A DNA stretch of 64,000 nt from Ornithodoros turicata (Eukaryota; Arthropoda; Arachnida; Ixodida; Argasidae), in NCBI RefSeq assembly GCF_037126465.1, contig NW_026999355.1:310001-374000 (forward strand), read 5' to 3'. The notes under the pieces were generated by a model that saw only the letters and a list, made by a program, of their open reading frames with translations, was not told the DNA's origin and did no database searches. The position numbers and the translations under genes were made by a program. Each line of letters opens with the position of its first letter. The first letter of the stretch is position 1. This document shows positions 10,879-23,100 of the stretch, in pieces.

Positions 10879-13800
10879 GCACTAACACATAATTTTAAAA
10901 ACAAAAAAATCTGTAAACTAATTGTAACTAAAGGAATTCGTGGTTCCCGAAGGAAATATTGTGGTTCCTGAAGGTAATACGTTTGTATCCTGCGGTAAGA
11001 GAATCTATGTTCCAAGTGCCTTCCGTGCTCCTTTACGGGTTGAACTGAATTTAAGCTTAAAGTGAACATTTTTAAGCCCCAATAGTAAAATAAATGGAAT
11101 GAATTTATATTCAGCAAACTTTTGCCACAAGTTACAAGCACTCTGATCAATTTTCAGTCCCAACAAGTTGAATTTTGCGGATCGAGCTTCCGAATTTGCC
11201 AAGTCAACGTAATGAATCTTTGTTGTTTTCCTCTTTTCAGTAACAGAAAATGCATATTGGGATTTCTTTAGCTATTGCCATTGCAGTAGGGAATATAGGC
11301 TGTACATAATGGAATCCGGGAAATCTGACATACACATTGTTTCTGGTAAGAAATATTACATCGACTTGGCAAATTTTAGGATTCACTTCACAGAAATTTT
11401 ATTTTCAGTGACTGAAAACTGAACAAAGTGTGCATAAGCCATAGCAAAAGTTTGCTAAAGATTAATGCCACTGATCCCATAATGCCATGACAACTAGATT
11501 GTTTGACAGAATTTTGTGACACACAACACCCTATATCAGCAACAATGAGAGGAAACTAGACACCTCTGGGACAAAGCGAACCTCGTAGACCGCATACATT
11601 TTCTTTTTTATTTTATTCTTGAGAATTAGCGTGTCACATAAAAAACTTTTTATTTCTTTCTTCATTCAGTTTTTATCATTTTTTTTCCTTTTTACAATAT
11701 GAATCTCTCTTAAAGTGTGCTTTAAAATATAGTCACTCAAAATCAAGCCCGTCGTGTCGCATACACATTATAACACATACTGTACTGCCACGAGGACGTG
11801 TGCCACTAAGGGGGGGGGGCTCATCACCGCGAATGTGGACAGAGCTGGGCTCGTGCGTATGTTGAGCTCGCTGAACAGATGCATATTACTGTGTGGTGTG
11901 AGAGGTATTTCAATTCGAATACAAGTCAGCAGCTAATTGGCTTGCAGAGCCATCTTTCTTTTTCCCCTTCCTTCCTTATTCTGTGCAACTGTCCCTGTCA
12001 CATTGTAGCGTCTACTTTAACAATTCGAGGGGCAGCAGTATTTCTTCGATTATCTGTACGGTAGTACCGAGGGCTCTTTCCTAACGACGTCAACGAAAGG
12101 AAAAAGCTCTGTGAAAACAGTTTGTAACTTGAAGTCCGGATAATTTAATTTATGGCTTAACATAAATGCCGGAACAAGAAAGGAGGATAAATATGTCAAC
12201 TTTTTTTTCTTCAGTTTTCTTGGATGCTATAAATAAATAACGTCTTAATTCAACCTCTACTTTGAGTACAGTAGAATGTTGATTTTGTTTTCGTAGGTTC
12301 TCGTCATAGAACATAATATATAAAAGCTGGAAGCAGTGCCAGACAAAGAACAGAGTCCTTGCGGATGGTACTTTCTATGTACATCGAGTAGTCGGCACTC
12401 TGGTCCTTGACGCACAGACCCACAGGTAGTCCTCAAGGGGTGCAACTGTTTGAAGTGTCCATGAGCCAGCATCTGGAATGACAGTAGATCAAATTGCAAC
12501 AGATTTTAGACCACTCAGGTCATGACAGAACAGTAATTCTCGTAAATCACTGCGTAAACTGCATTGGGACAGTGCCACCAATAAAACTTTACTGCTGCTC
12601 TGGACTCAACGTGACCTGCTAACAATATGCAATGTTCGACGACTTAGAAACTTTGAACCTGCATTATCAAACTGCAAATGTTGGCTTAAAATATACACTT
12701 CATTAAAAATGCTAGACACAGTGATAATATCGTTTTTTTTTTTTTTTGGCACACGAGCCACGTGGCACATGGCTACATTTAAAGCCCCTTGCTTTCTGCA
12801 GTGGAAATGGTGCATTTCCACGAAGCTGGATATACAAACCCGTGGGATTCCGCGGGCAAAAGAAAACAAGAAAAAAAAGAAAGAAAAGGAAAGTGCAGTA
12901 TTCTCCCACGATCACTACTGACCCTGCGCTCTTTTCCACCTTTTCAAAACTTTCAATTGCGCACTAGACTAAACTCTGTCAATCTCCCTGCTGGCGTTGC
13001 TGTCATTAGATTTCCTTTTGTCAGGGCAGATTCAGCCATTTAAGTGCCAGTATTATCAGTGATGTCGGGCATTGAAGTCGCGACTGATTGGGTTTAACCC
13101 ACAAAAACGCTGCAGATCAATTAAAATCCTCACATGATTCTGTAAGACGTCGAATATTCAGCAAAAAACTAATGATTCTGAGGGAAACAGCAGGTTCCGC
13201 AAAATTTTGCGAATTTGCAGAAAGCTAGGGGCTCCAGCCATACTGTTCCAGACTGGAGTTGAAAACAACGTGTGTAAAGTCGGCCGATGGCACTGGGCAA
13301 CGTTGCATAGTCTCAAGCCAAAAACAAAGCCAAGCTCAAATTGCCAGTGGCATGTTTGTGGGCCACAATGGGTGTAGCAGCAATTTGCAGTTTTACGTCA
13401 TCTGACAACTACAGTCTTGAGCACAGTAGTAAGTCTGCGCCCATCTGAGGGTTCTTTGGCATGTGCCACCCCATATTTAGTGTCCTGATAATGTGTCAGC
13501 CTCAAGGAAGACAAAAGCCCCAGGTGACGGGGTCACCTTGCTAACCACTCAGCAGGAAACTGTTGAGCCCTCCCATATCCATGAGGCTGTTAAAGAGGTA
13601 ACCCCTGATGAGCCTACCCCTGCAAGCCAAATCCTCTGCATAATGACTGTGGGGTGACATTGAAACCAGGTGAGACGACTGGCATCCGTAGCGGATCATG
13701 TAACAGATTCGGATTGCATGAATGCAGACCCTCCTACAGGAGCTTGTGGCGAGAGCCACGAAAAAAAAAAGAAAAAGCCACTGTGGAGGCTTGACGAGTT

Positions 13801-15339
13801 CACAGCTTCTATGACAACAGTTACAACTAAATGCAGACTGTGGATAGATCTTCCTGGTGCAGAGAATGGATTGAGAGAACAGTTATTCAATGCGCGGCAG
13901 TAGATAAGATGACCTCTGCTGTTCATGAAATGTTCTACAGTGGGCAGCATAAAAAAAAAAAATCTCTGATTTTGGAAGTCACAGTGACACATCTTTTCTT
14001 CCAGTGTTAACACGGACAAAGCATTTGGTAATACTAGTTTCTTATATATTGCTTTAAATTAAAGTCGTTCAAAATGATTCAACGGCATTTCCTAAAATGA
14101 GAGCTGGATGTAGTAGTACAAGTTTTAATACTGAGCATATTTGTATAGAATAAAGAACACTCTGTTTGACAGTGATGGCACACTAGAGGGTTCTCTCCAC
14201 ATAATATAAAACTGCATGTTAGATGAGCATTGCCATTGTGTTTCATATTTATTTGTTGTACTCATCATTTAAAGGAGTGTAATTTTTTTGTCATCTTACG
14301 GTCATGTAGCATCTGCCATTCTCGTGAAATTGTTGTCTCAAGGGCAAACTTGAAATATTGTAATGGTCTTGGAGATACTAAAGCTTCTCCTCTTAGGGAC
14401 GCTGTAGCAGCAGAGTCAGCAAATACACCTCACGAATACCAGTGACCGGGAATCCAAACAAATGTAATAAAAAAAACCCTAGCATTGAGTTGAACAAGCA
14501 AAAGAAACATCATGTTCACATCCAGCTTCAGTTTGAAGGGAAGTAACTATGAGCTTCCACACATTGATAACACACTAAGATAAAAGTCACTGAGGACTGT
14601 TTTAAGATATGAATATGATAAAGTAACCAACAAGTTTCATCTCAAATTGGTGACTTGATTGCTTGATAGAACAAAACCAAATGGAGATGTCATAGCAGTG
14701 GCTATAAAATTCCATTATGAATAGTTTGCTACAAATTTAATTGAAATATTTTGCAGAGTGGCTCTGAGCATTGTAAGAAACAGTGTGACGGTGCTTTTTT
14801 AGCTTTGGTCTGGGTCTCTCATTTCTATTTCACAGAGTAGGTAAAATAAGAAGAAAAAAAATTGTTTCAATAGTCCCTTTATTTGGCACAGTAGATGTTT
14901 CTACCTGTTTTTACCTTCGGTGAGCTAACACTTATCTCACGATAGAATTCAGACGAAATAGTGAAGGTAATACACTTGGCACAGCGCCATGGCGAGAGGC
15001 GACAGAAGTAAGATACAAAAGAAATTTAGTATTCCTGGTTGCGTTACCCATGATGTCAGTGTTCCCTGCATGGCACATCTGTCTCAACACAACCGGCAAC
15101 AGAGAGAAGCTTCGTCCTCACTCTTTTGGCATGAGGCTCCCTTTTGTCAGCCGCGTATGTACAAGCCTAGTGTAAGGAGTCTCCCTTGACTACATGTCAA
15201 GTGAGAGGAGGTGCAAGAGAGGAAGGAGAAACTTGGAGGAGTGGTTCAGTGTCTCTTTCAACCGTGCATAGTCTTTTGGAGTTTCACGGCAGAAGGGCAA
15301 TGAGAGGCCAAAACACGACTAGCTTGCACATTGTCCATG
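10879..15339. other. AT-rich intergenic DNA without recognised genes
   Basis: Open frames here are short and mostly overlap homopolymer runs (for example poly-T/poly-A near 12730 and 12870, and poly-A near 13760 and 13950). I saw no conserved protein, no RNA gene and no element with paired termini. Some of it may hold WIPI2 3' UTR exons, which cannot be identified by eye. Confidence 0.4.
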
Positions 15340-17040
15340 TACAGGGTGCGGAAAGATCTTCGGACACATTTCGAAAAAGCGTTAAAAATCAAATGCATGT
15401 CTAATAACAGTATCATAGTTCTGTCAGAGGTTTTCAAAAAGCACAAGCTTTAATTGATACAGAGAGCATGTTCCGAGATCCGAGTCGAAGAATGTCGGAG
15501 CCCGTGCATTTTGAATGCCGTATACCGCTGTCGCTAGGCTTAGCGCGGAAGCAGTTCTCTCCGTTCCGTGCTGTACCGTGAGCTGTGGCGCTGTGCCCGA
15601 AAATGAAACTGAAGTTGCGGATGTCATGAGGTGACATCAAAGACACTGTCTGTTAGCTGTTACGACCAAAAAGAAGAAGAAAAAAATCCAGCACACTGCA
15701 TCACGGCCCAAGCGCAATGAAACAGACTGTCGAAAATCTTGGATATCGTTCGCTCCTCGTTGCAGACGACACTGTCGTCTGCTTCGTAGGCTCGCTTCAT
15801 CTGCTGTGATAGTTTATGCTTCCGACCTGCTGTTCTTTTTGTTTATCATATTGTATTACTCTTGTATTGTTCAATATCCACAGTGTTATTTGCTTGTTTA
15901 ATTGTTCATATTTATCCATTATTTACATGCGTGTACACCTTTTTGTTATTTCTCACTGCCGGCAAATCTCATGCCGCGCCTAACCACCTAGGAGCGTACC
16001 CAGGTCGTGCTGTGGCACACACGCCTGAACAGCGTGACCAAAGTAAAACGAAAGTTCAGAAGGACCTTCGGTAAACGTCCGCCATCGAGGGGTACCATAC
16101 TACGATGGGTTGATAGATTTCAAGGACAAGGACACGTGAACAAAATGAGACACAACTACGACAAAACAAAACGTAATGAAGAACTTGACAACGCTGTGAT
16201 AGGCGCCTTCGAGTTCAACTTCCACATATCAACAAGAGCTGCTGCTGAACTTTTCAGCGTGCCGTGCAGTACCATACGACAAATACTTAAGGACGCACAG
16301 CAGCACCCACACAAGGTCCAAATAGTCCACGGTCTTGAGGACGGTGACCACGCTAGACGGATATAGTTTTGCATGATGAGCTGGCTCGGATCCGCTCGGA
16401 CCCCACCCACCTGCAGTTTCTCGTTATGACTGGTGAAGCGACGTTCCACCTAAACGGGATCGTGAATTCCCAGAATTGCCGCTATTGGTCCAAATAGAAC
16501 CTACACTGGACAAGAGAGAGGACGGTGCAGTCCGGTAAGGTGACTATATGGTGTGGAATGTGGATGGAAGGCATTGCGGGGCCATTCTTTTTTGAGGGGA
16601 ATGTCACAGGAGACGCATACTTCAGTATGCTGAAAGAAGAGTTCTTACCCGAACTGGAAAGACTCCATATGCAAAAGGAGGTATGCGTATTTATGCACGA
16701 TGGTGCACCACCACATTTTTCGCATCAAGTGCGAGAGTGGCTGAATGAAAACTTTCCGCAACGCTGGATGGGCCGGGGATCCGTCAACATGCCGTGGCCC
16801 GCAAGGTCCCCAGACTCGACGGTCTGAGACTTCTTTTTGTGGGGATATGTTGAGCACATTGTGTACCGCACGCCCGTTCAGACCGTCGGGGCCCTTAAGG
16901 AGAGGATTCAAGAGGCTGTGCTTGCCATAACCGACGAAATGCGGGACAGAACATTTAAAGAATACAGAAGAGGCTGGCCTCAGGCTTTCAAGTAAGACAG
17001 AGCCTGTGCAGTGCTCTAGCACACTGTACTTGTTTTTAGC
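15340..17040 (+). mobile_element. mariner/Tc1-like element, degenerate
   Basis: The left end begins at a TA with TACAGGGTGCGGAAAGATC, a typical terminus of this superfamily. The transposase relic follows on the plus strand. The expected inverted right terminus was not found before about 17110, so the right boundary is approximate and the right end is probably lost or diverged. The copy lies directly downstream of, and antisense to, the last WIPI2 coding exon. Confidence 0.6.
16007..16995 (+). pseudogene. mariner-like (DDE/D) transposase pseudogene
   Basis: Pieces in changing frames match an arthropod mariner-like transposase with an N-terminal helix-turn-helix (GKRPPSRGTILRWVDRFQ) and a DDE core. 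Position by position: the first acidic motif, normally DEATF, reads GEATF near 16430, so the first catalytic Asp is Gly. The second, FMHDGAPPHFS, is intact at about 16695. The third, normally followed by DFFLWG, has an in-frame TGA at 16825-16827 just before DFFLWGYVEHIVYRTP. At least one frameshift separates the N-terminal and catalytic parts. The copy cannot make a working enzyme. Confidence 0.8.
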
Positions 17041-17166
17041 AACACTACCAACAAGCTTCCGTTCTGTGCATCATATTTCAAAGTGAGGCTTCATGGTATA
17101 TTGCTAATCCATTGCACCCAATGTGTTTGAAAGCAAACTCACCTGACGAGGGATGGGGGAGGGCAT

Positions 17167-20100
17167 TCAGTCATGGTTGTGGCTCATGGGTGGAAACTCC
17201 GAATTGTCTGTCAAACGAAGTTGCGTAGCTGTTCCTCCCTTGCCAGACCCGCTAGCAGGTACTGCTACTCCAGCTGCATCTGCTCTTTCCCACATTCAAA
17301 ATAACCGTTTACACATTATAACGTCCACATTCCATAGCAATTCTTACAAAGCTGTTGCCTACTTTCGGGCAGCAGAACGTTCTCACTCTACCACCGAGAA
17401 CACTGCTGTACCCGTAGGGCAATTACTGAGCCGGCTTTGTGTCACTCTAATTACCTAAACACTGGCTTCTACAAAACTACTGTATTGGCAGATTTTGGGT
17501 GGTCAGATACCTTTTTTTTTTGGTCCCGCTTTCAAGACACTCGGTAACTGGGCAGCGCTGGTGGATAATGGAAGTGTAGGTAGTGCCAGTAAGAGACATT
17601 AATAAGGGACACAATAGTAGTTTCAGCAGCCACATTAGCACAAAAATATGAAGCAAGTGACCTGTGCACATTCGAAGGTGGAAACACGCCCTAAGCAACA
17701 GAGCATAGGGAGCCACAGCTCCTTCCTAATCACCACAAAATGCTTGTACCAGCACCCAAGTTGCTACTTGGTAACTTCTAAATTTGATGTCCCACTATGC
17801 ACACCGTGAATAGAATGAATCGAATTGAACCGAATCAGCTGTGCACCACCTCAATATGGTGCTCCACAACGCCGTCAAAGTCAATGCAGCAAATTCGAAG
17901 CATTAATGTGAAGTACAGGCAAAGCCATGGAAAAAGGAAAGATTTTGGAAGGCATTAATACCCCTGCGCAATCAGGCTAGATGACTCACAGCTACCTCTG
18001 AGTGGCAGGATTTTGAACAGAAAGGATAGGGTCGTTGCTTGGTTTTGACCACCCAAAATTGCCACAATGTTCCCTAAACCTGTTTTGCAAACCTACGCAG
18101 ACGCTTTTCTCCCCATGCAGCAAATGCACGAGCAACATTTCTGGAGGGCTCTACGGTAGTGATTCACGGCAGCAAGACTGATGTTAGTAGGAGCTCTGTG
18201 CTGCACAGTGGGGTAGAACAGAAGTAAAATGCCATCCGTGGGCTTTACAGACCTGCCGGAGAAGAGTCCTCATAACCTCGCACTACCGCCGCGTACGTCG
18301 ACATTCCTACGCAAGGCCAAGGACACAAACCACAGGTTAGGATGACCCTTGCCCACAATTGCAGGCTTCCTCTTTCCCAACTGAAGGAAACTTTCAAGAG
18401 CCCCTCTGGAGAATCTCACTCCAATTTAGACAGTTGGAATAATTTCAAATATGGTCACGAGCATGGCATTTTCGTTGAGGAAATAAAAAAAGGAGTTTTA
18501 GGTCACAAAAAGAACAAAATGTGATGACTGGAAAGTGAGGAAATAATAATGCTGACTTCCAAACAGCCCTCTTGACTATATTTACTCTGTGTTGAGACAG
18601 TGCTTTTCAAAATGCAGTGATACACCTCAGAGTAGCAGGCACGTTCTTTTTTTCTTAGGTACAGATACACCTGTACTGTATTGTAGTGTGCACTTGTATT
18701 TTTGTACCACACATGGTAAGTACCCTATTAGGCAGTTTCACTAGCTACTAGCTGCTGCTCCCTTTCTAATATGTTTTGAATAGGTCCGTAACCCGTTAAT
18801 TGATGTCTTGTGGTTTCCTGCTGTTGTCTTTATCAAGGTATTTGACCAGACCATTATTTCATCACGATCAGAAGAAGAAATCAAGGTCCACATGCTTCAA
18901 GCATGAATATGCTTTAAAGGCACAACTTTGCATTATAGTATAAACGCGCACGCCTCACGACAGTCGTTTGCATGCAACCACCTGCAATAACTACTTTCGC
19001 TAATGACTACTTTCGCACTTCCATGCAAATAGAAACATCTTCCAATGTGCCTGAGGGTATCACTGACATTTTTCTCAAGTAGCCACAACACATAAGTAGC
19101 CACTGAAGTATTTTCAACAAATTTGCGCATTGTAAGCAACAGTACGATTAATGTGCTGTGACCTTTCACCCCAAAATATGTTGGGTAGATATAACACTTG
19201 TTTGCATTTTCACAAACCTATATTCAGTCAAGTTTATACCAAATACTAACATGGATGTGAAATCACAGTAAAGTGTTTAAGCAGCCAGCACAGCTTTGGA
19301 GAATGATCAACACTCTAGCTCTGCTGAAGTCACTGCTCATAGCAGCTGCTCAGCATCTTGCATCTCGTCATCGAACCACATACCACATGTATTCATACGA
19401 GTGATGTTCCTCAGAATACTCCAGCAGAAGATGGGTAGAAACGTTATAGCTTTCTGCAGCCACGTGAGCGTGAGCTCTCAGCCCAATGTCTTGCCGCCCT
19501 GTTCCAATCATGCGGAATATCCTGTGACTGAGTCAGAAAATATTCCATAGCAGACACAGGGCTGGTAGTGTTGCCTGCCATGTGCACAGTACGCCGCTCC
19601 TCATATTCTAGCGCAGTGGGAATGGTCGACATAAGATGTGGCGGAGCTTCCACCCCAGGAGCAACTTTAGTTTTTGTTTTCTCCTTCCACTAGAATATTC
19701 CGCAGGGATGTGGCTCGTGTGGATACAAGGATAGATGAATTGTTCCATCTGGCTCGTTATTGTGGTGTGGGGTACAGGGCATACATGAGAGGATAAACTA
19801 CCAAAGTGTCACAGTTCCTTTAATGGACTAGACAATTTTAGTTCTGGCAGATAAAGGAAGATTCTTCTCGACATATAAGAACAGCAGCAGCGAAGAAATT
19901 GTCTCAAGCTAACGCAATACAGTTTTTTTATAGATTTGACGTTACAATTTCTGTCCAGGAGCCCTACCTTTTTATGTTCTTTCATGCAACGATACTGCCA
20001 TGTTACGAACCATTGCAATTTTGGAGCACTGGCAATCAAAATATATTTCCAAATCCAGAGGGGCCCTTTAAGGTATATATATATATATATATATGTATAT

Positions 20101-23100
20101 ATGCCAACAAAGTGAGCACTTATCTGTTGAAGCAAGTGCCACTCTGCGACATTCACCAACCACCATAGCTCAAGCATAATAGGAACGTACACAGAATAAC
20201 CTTTCACCAAAATGCTCACGAAGAAGAGACTGCATGCATGAGGCACATGTACTAAGAGCTGAGCACACCCCAACCTGGTTGACTGCAACTCCCCATGTTG
20301 AAAGTGGACCCACATATTTCCCTCCACACATTTTCAGCAGGAGCAGTCTCCCGCGGCAATGACAGTATGACCACAACACACCATATGTGGAGGCACCTGT
20401 GCACTGTTGAATTCAACGTTCCATTCGAGTAATCTTTGCCCTTTAGGCCTTGCATGTGTGATAGATAACAGCAACCTTGCACATGGCTCCCGCTGAATTT
20501 TTGAACAAAAATTCGAGGGTCTTTTTCAAGAACTGTTCAGTTGCCATTTTTGTCTAGGATGTAAAATACTATTATTCAATATTTCATAGAAATATTTATA
20601 GGCTACAGGTATCACGTGAGAGAATACACAGGGACTGCATAGAATAATGATCCGTTTACAAATGTGACTAACTCCTCCTGAATGTTAGAGATCATAGGAC
20701 AGAAAGGAAAACTGATTATAATGGAAGGTACCATTAATTTCTTGATGCTGATCCCAATTGCAAAGAGTGCTAGCTCCTGTGGTTTTGAATCTATATAGTT
20801 CTGACTCTGGGAGGTGGAATTTACGCTGGCAGCTCCATGAGAACAAGAAAACGATGCAAAGCTAAGGGTTTTCAAGGACTGTGAAAAATTCCAGGGTTTT
20901 CCAGGCGTTGAAAATCGCATTTTCAAATTCCAAACTGCAACAAACTGCTCGGCTAATATGTATATACTTAGCTTTCTTAGTCCACCCATGCTTGTAGTTC
21001 CCTTATAACATTTCAAAACTGACTAATACAAGTCTAGTAGTGACACACAACATGACACAGTGAAGTGAAAATAATGCTACTGCAGTGCTGGTTCGAGTTT
21101 TCATACAATATGATACCATAAGTAGCAAATTTATCTCTGCTCGCTGCACTTCTACTAAAGCAAGGTGGGGAGGAAGAGCAGCCACCATGTAGGAACATCC
21201 AGGTTGAGGACAGGCTCCACGCATAATTTTAGTTTCCAAAGGTATAAAATCCCAGAAAAGAAAGAATGACCTTCTCGAATGTAAACGTAAACACAACGTA
21301 AACATAACGTAAACACAACATTCTGTGCAACAGCCGACCGACAGTTAAGAAACATGCCTATAGTATAACTACAAAATTCTGTCATAACAAATGAGCTCAC
21401 CTTGAGGCTGCACTGTACTTTGTTTGCGCGGTGGGCTCTCTGTAGTCTCCGGCACCACTTCTCGACCGTCTAGTCTGGGAGACAAGCATTAGAGGTGAAT
21501 ACATATCCGTAATGGTGGAAGGCAAAGTTGGGCCTACACTCATCCCCTGAAATGCATGTCTACATAGATATGCATGTCGTACAGAAATCTTATGACAAGA
21601 AGAAACCTCAAGGATCGTAGGCCACATACTGTAAACAATTTCTTACTGGGCTTGCACCAATAGAGATTTTCCTGTACAAAGCAAAGCAGTTGGAGACTGA
21701 GTAGAACTGCCACTCTTGCACTGTGCACAGAAGTGAGCCCAAATTTTTATGGGTTTGGTTCAATTTTAAGTAAGGGCAGCATCACTTTTTTTTACTGTTT
21801 ATTCATGGTTTCAGAGGATATGTAGGCTCTATGTTGTGGGAAATCAGCGTGATGAAAGGTATGTAACAGGGAAAAAAAAACCTAGTTGAAAGCAGTACCA
21901 GCATAATTTTTTAAACCATAAGCGTGTAACCAAATATCAAATGACAGGAAAATAAAGTTGTAACCTGTGATATCGCTTCTTTTTGCTTTCAACTGTGTCT
22001 TTCAGAATAGTAAACTTTCGTGCACTTATTGTTGGGGAGGGTTAATAAAACTGGGAGATCAAAGCTAAGAAAGCCAGCTAATGTATTCACAAATGAGCCA
22101 TAAAAAGGTAATTCTGATTAATATTTTGTCACCGTTTCCTAACTGTGATTTGAACAGGTACCCATATTTTCTTTCTTTTTTCAGGTCTCGTTCAGTTCGA
22201 AGATGGCAGCAGTAATATTGGTCCACAGTAAAATGGCACTCAAGAGCAAAAGCTTCTCCACACAGAATTAAAGATGCTGTAACCTTTACACAAACACAAA
22301 AGGAATGGGATCCATCCGTTATGTTGTTCGTGATTTATGACCAAAACAGAGCACAATTTACACTTTCCCTCTTCCACTCCATCTCAAGAAGGCTGACAAT
22401 GTGGAGCGGGCTCTCATTGGTTCCCTGAAACAATTTGTACAATCATTGTGGGATATAGTTTGAGGGTTGAGGTGAGAAGGTTTCAGGAGACAAATCTGGG
22501 GTCTCTCCACATTGTCACACTCAATGAGGGTCGATTCACACAATGCAACTTTTTAGCTCCAACTCGGTTGCACTTGTTGCACCAAATAGGCCTCTTTCCC
22601 ACGGCGAGCAACTCCGAATGTCGTGGCGACCACCGTAGTCACCAGATGGCGTGAAAAAACATAATTGTCATCATTTTCGTCCAATCACACTGAGACTTTC
22701 ACCCGTTGTGACTTCAATTTGCTGCGACTTCCATAATTTCTACTGATCAGTGATAATTTCATCGTCCCACGTAGTGCCGCTGAAACAACTGACACATTGA
22801 AGTTTCGTCACGGAAATCGCGCATGGCAGCCCGTCGATCTGATTGGACACGATTGGAGGGAAGAGTCATGTGATTGACAGATTGCACATAGAGTTGCAGG
22901 AAAAATTGCTCGTGCAATTGCTCGATCGGCCGTGCAACTCCTGCAGTTCGGGTTGTGCAACCAGAGCATCGCATTTCAAATGTTGCAACCTGGTTGCGCA
23001 CATCGTGTGAATCGACAAAGAAAGCATAAATTGCGGTTTCTTTTGCTCATAAATTGCAAATGACACAACCGGTGATTCCTGTTCCTTTTGCATTGCTCTC

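Noticed and set aside
12606..13043. Six overlapping ORFs with Lys/Phe runs
   Set aside because: They come from poly-A/poly-T tracts read in several frames; low complexity, no conserved block.
20612..21016. 134-aa minus ORF in WIPI2 intron 10 as an exon
   Set aside because: No match to WIPI2, and exons 10 and 11 join in phase without it.
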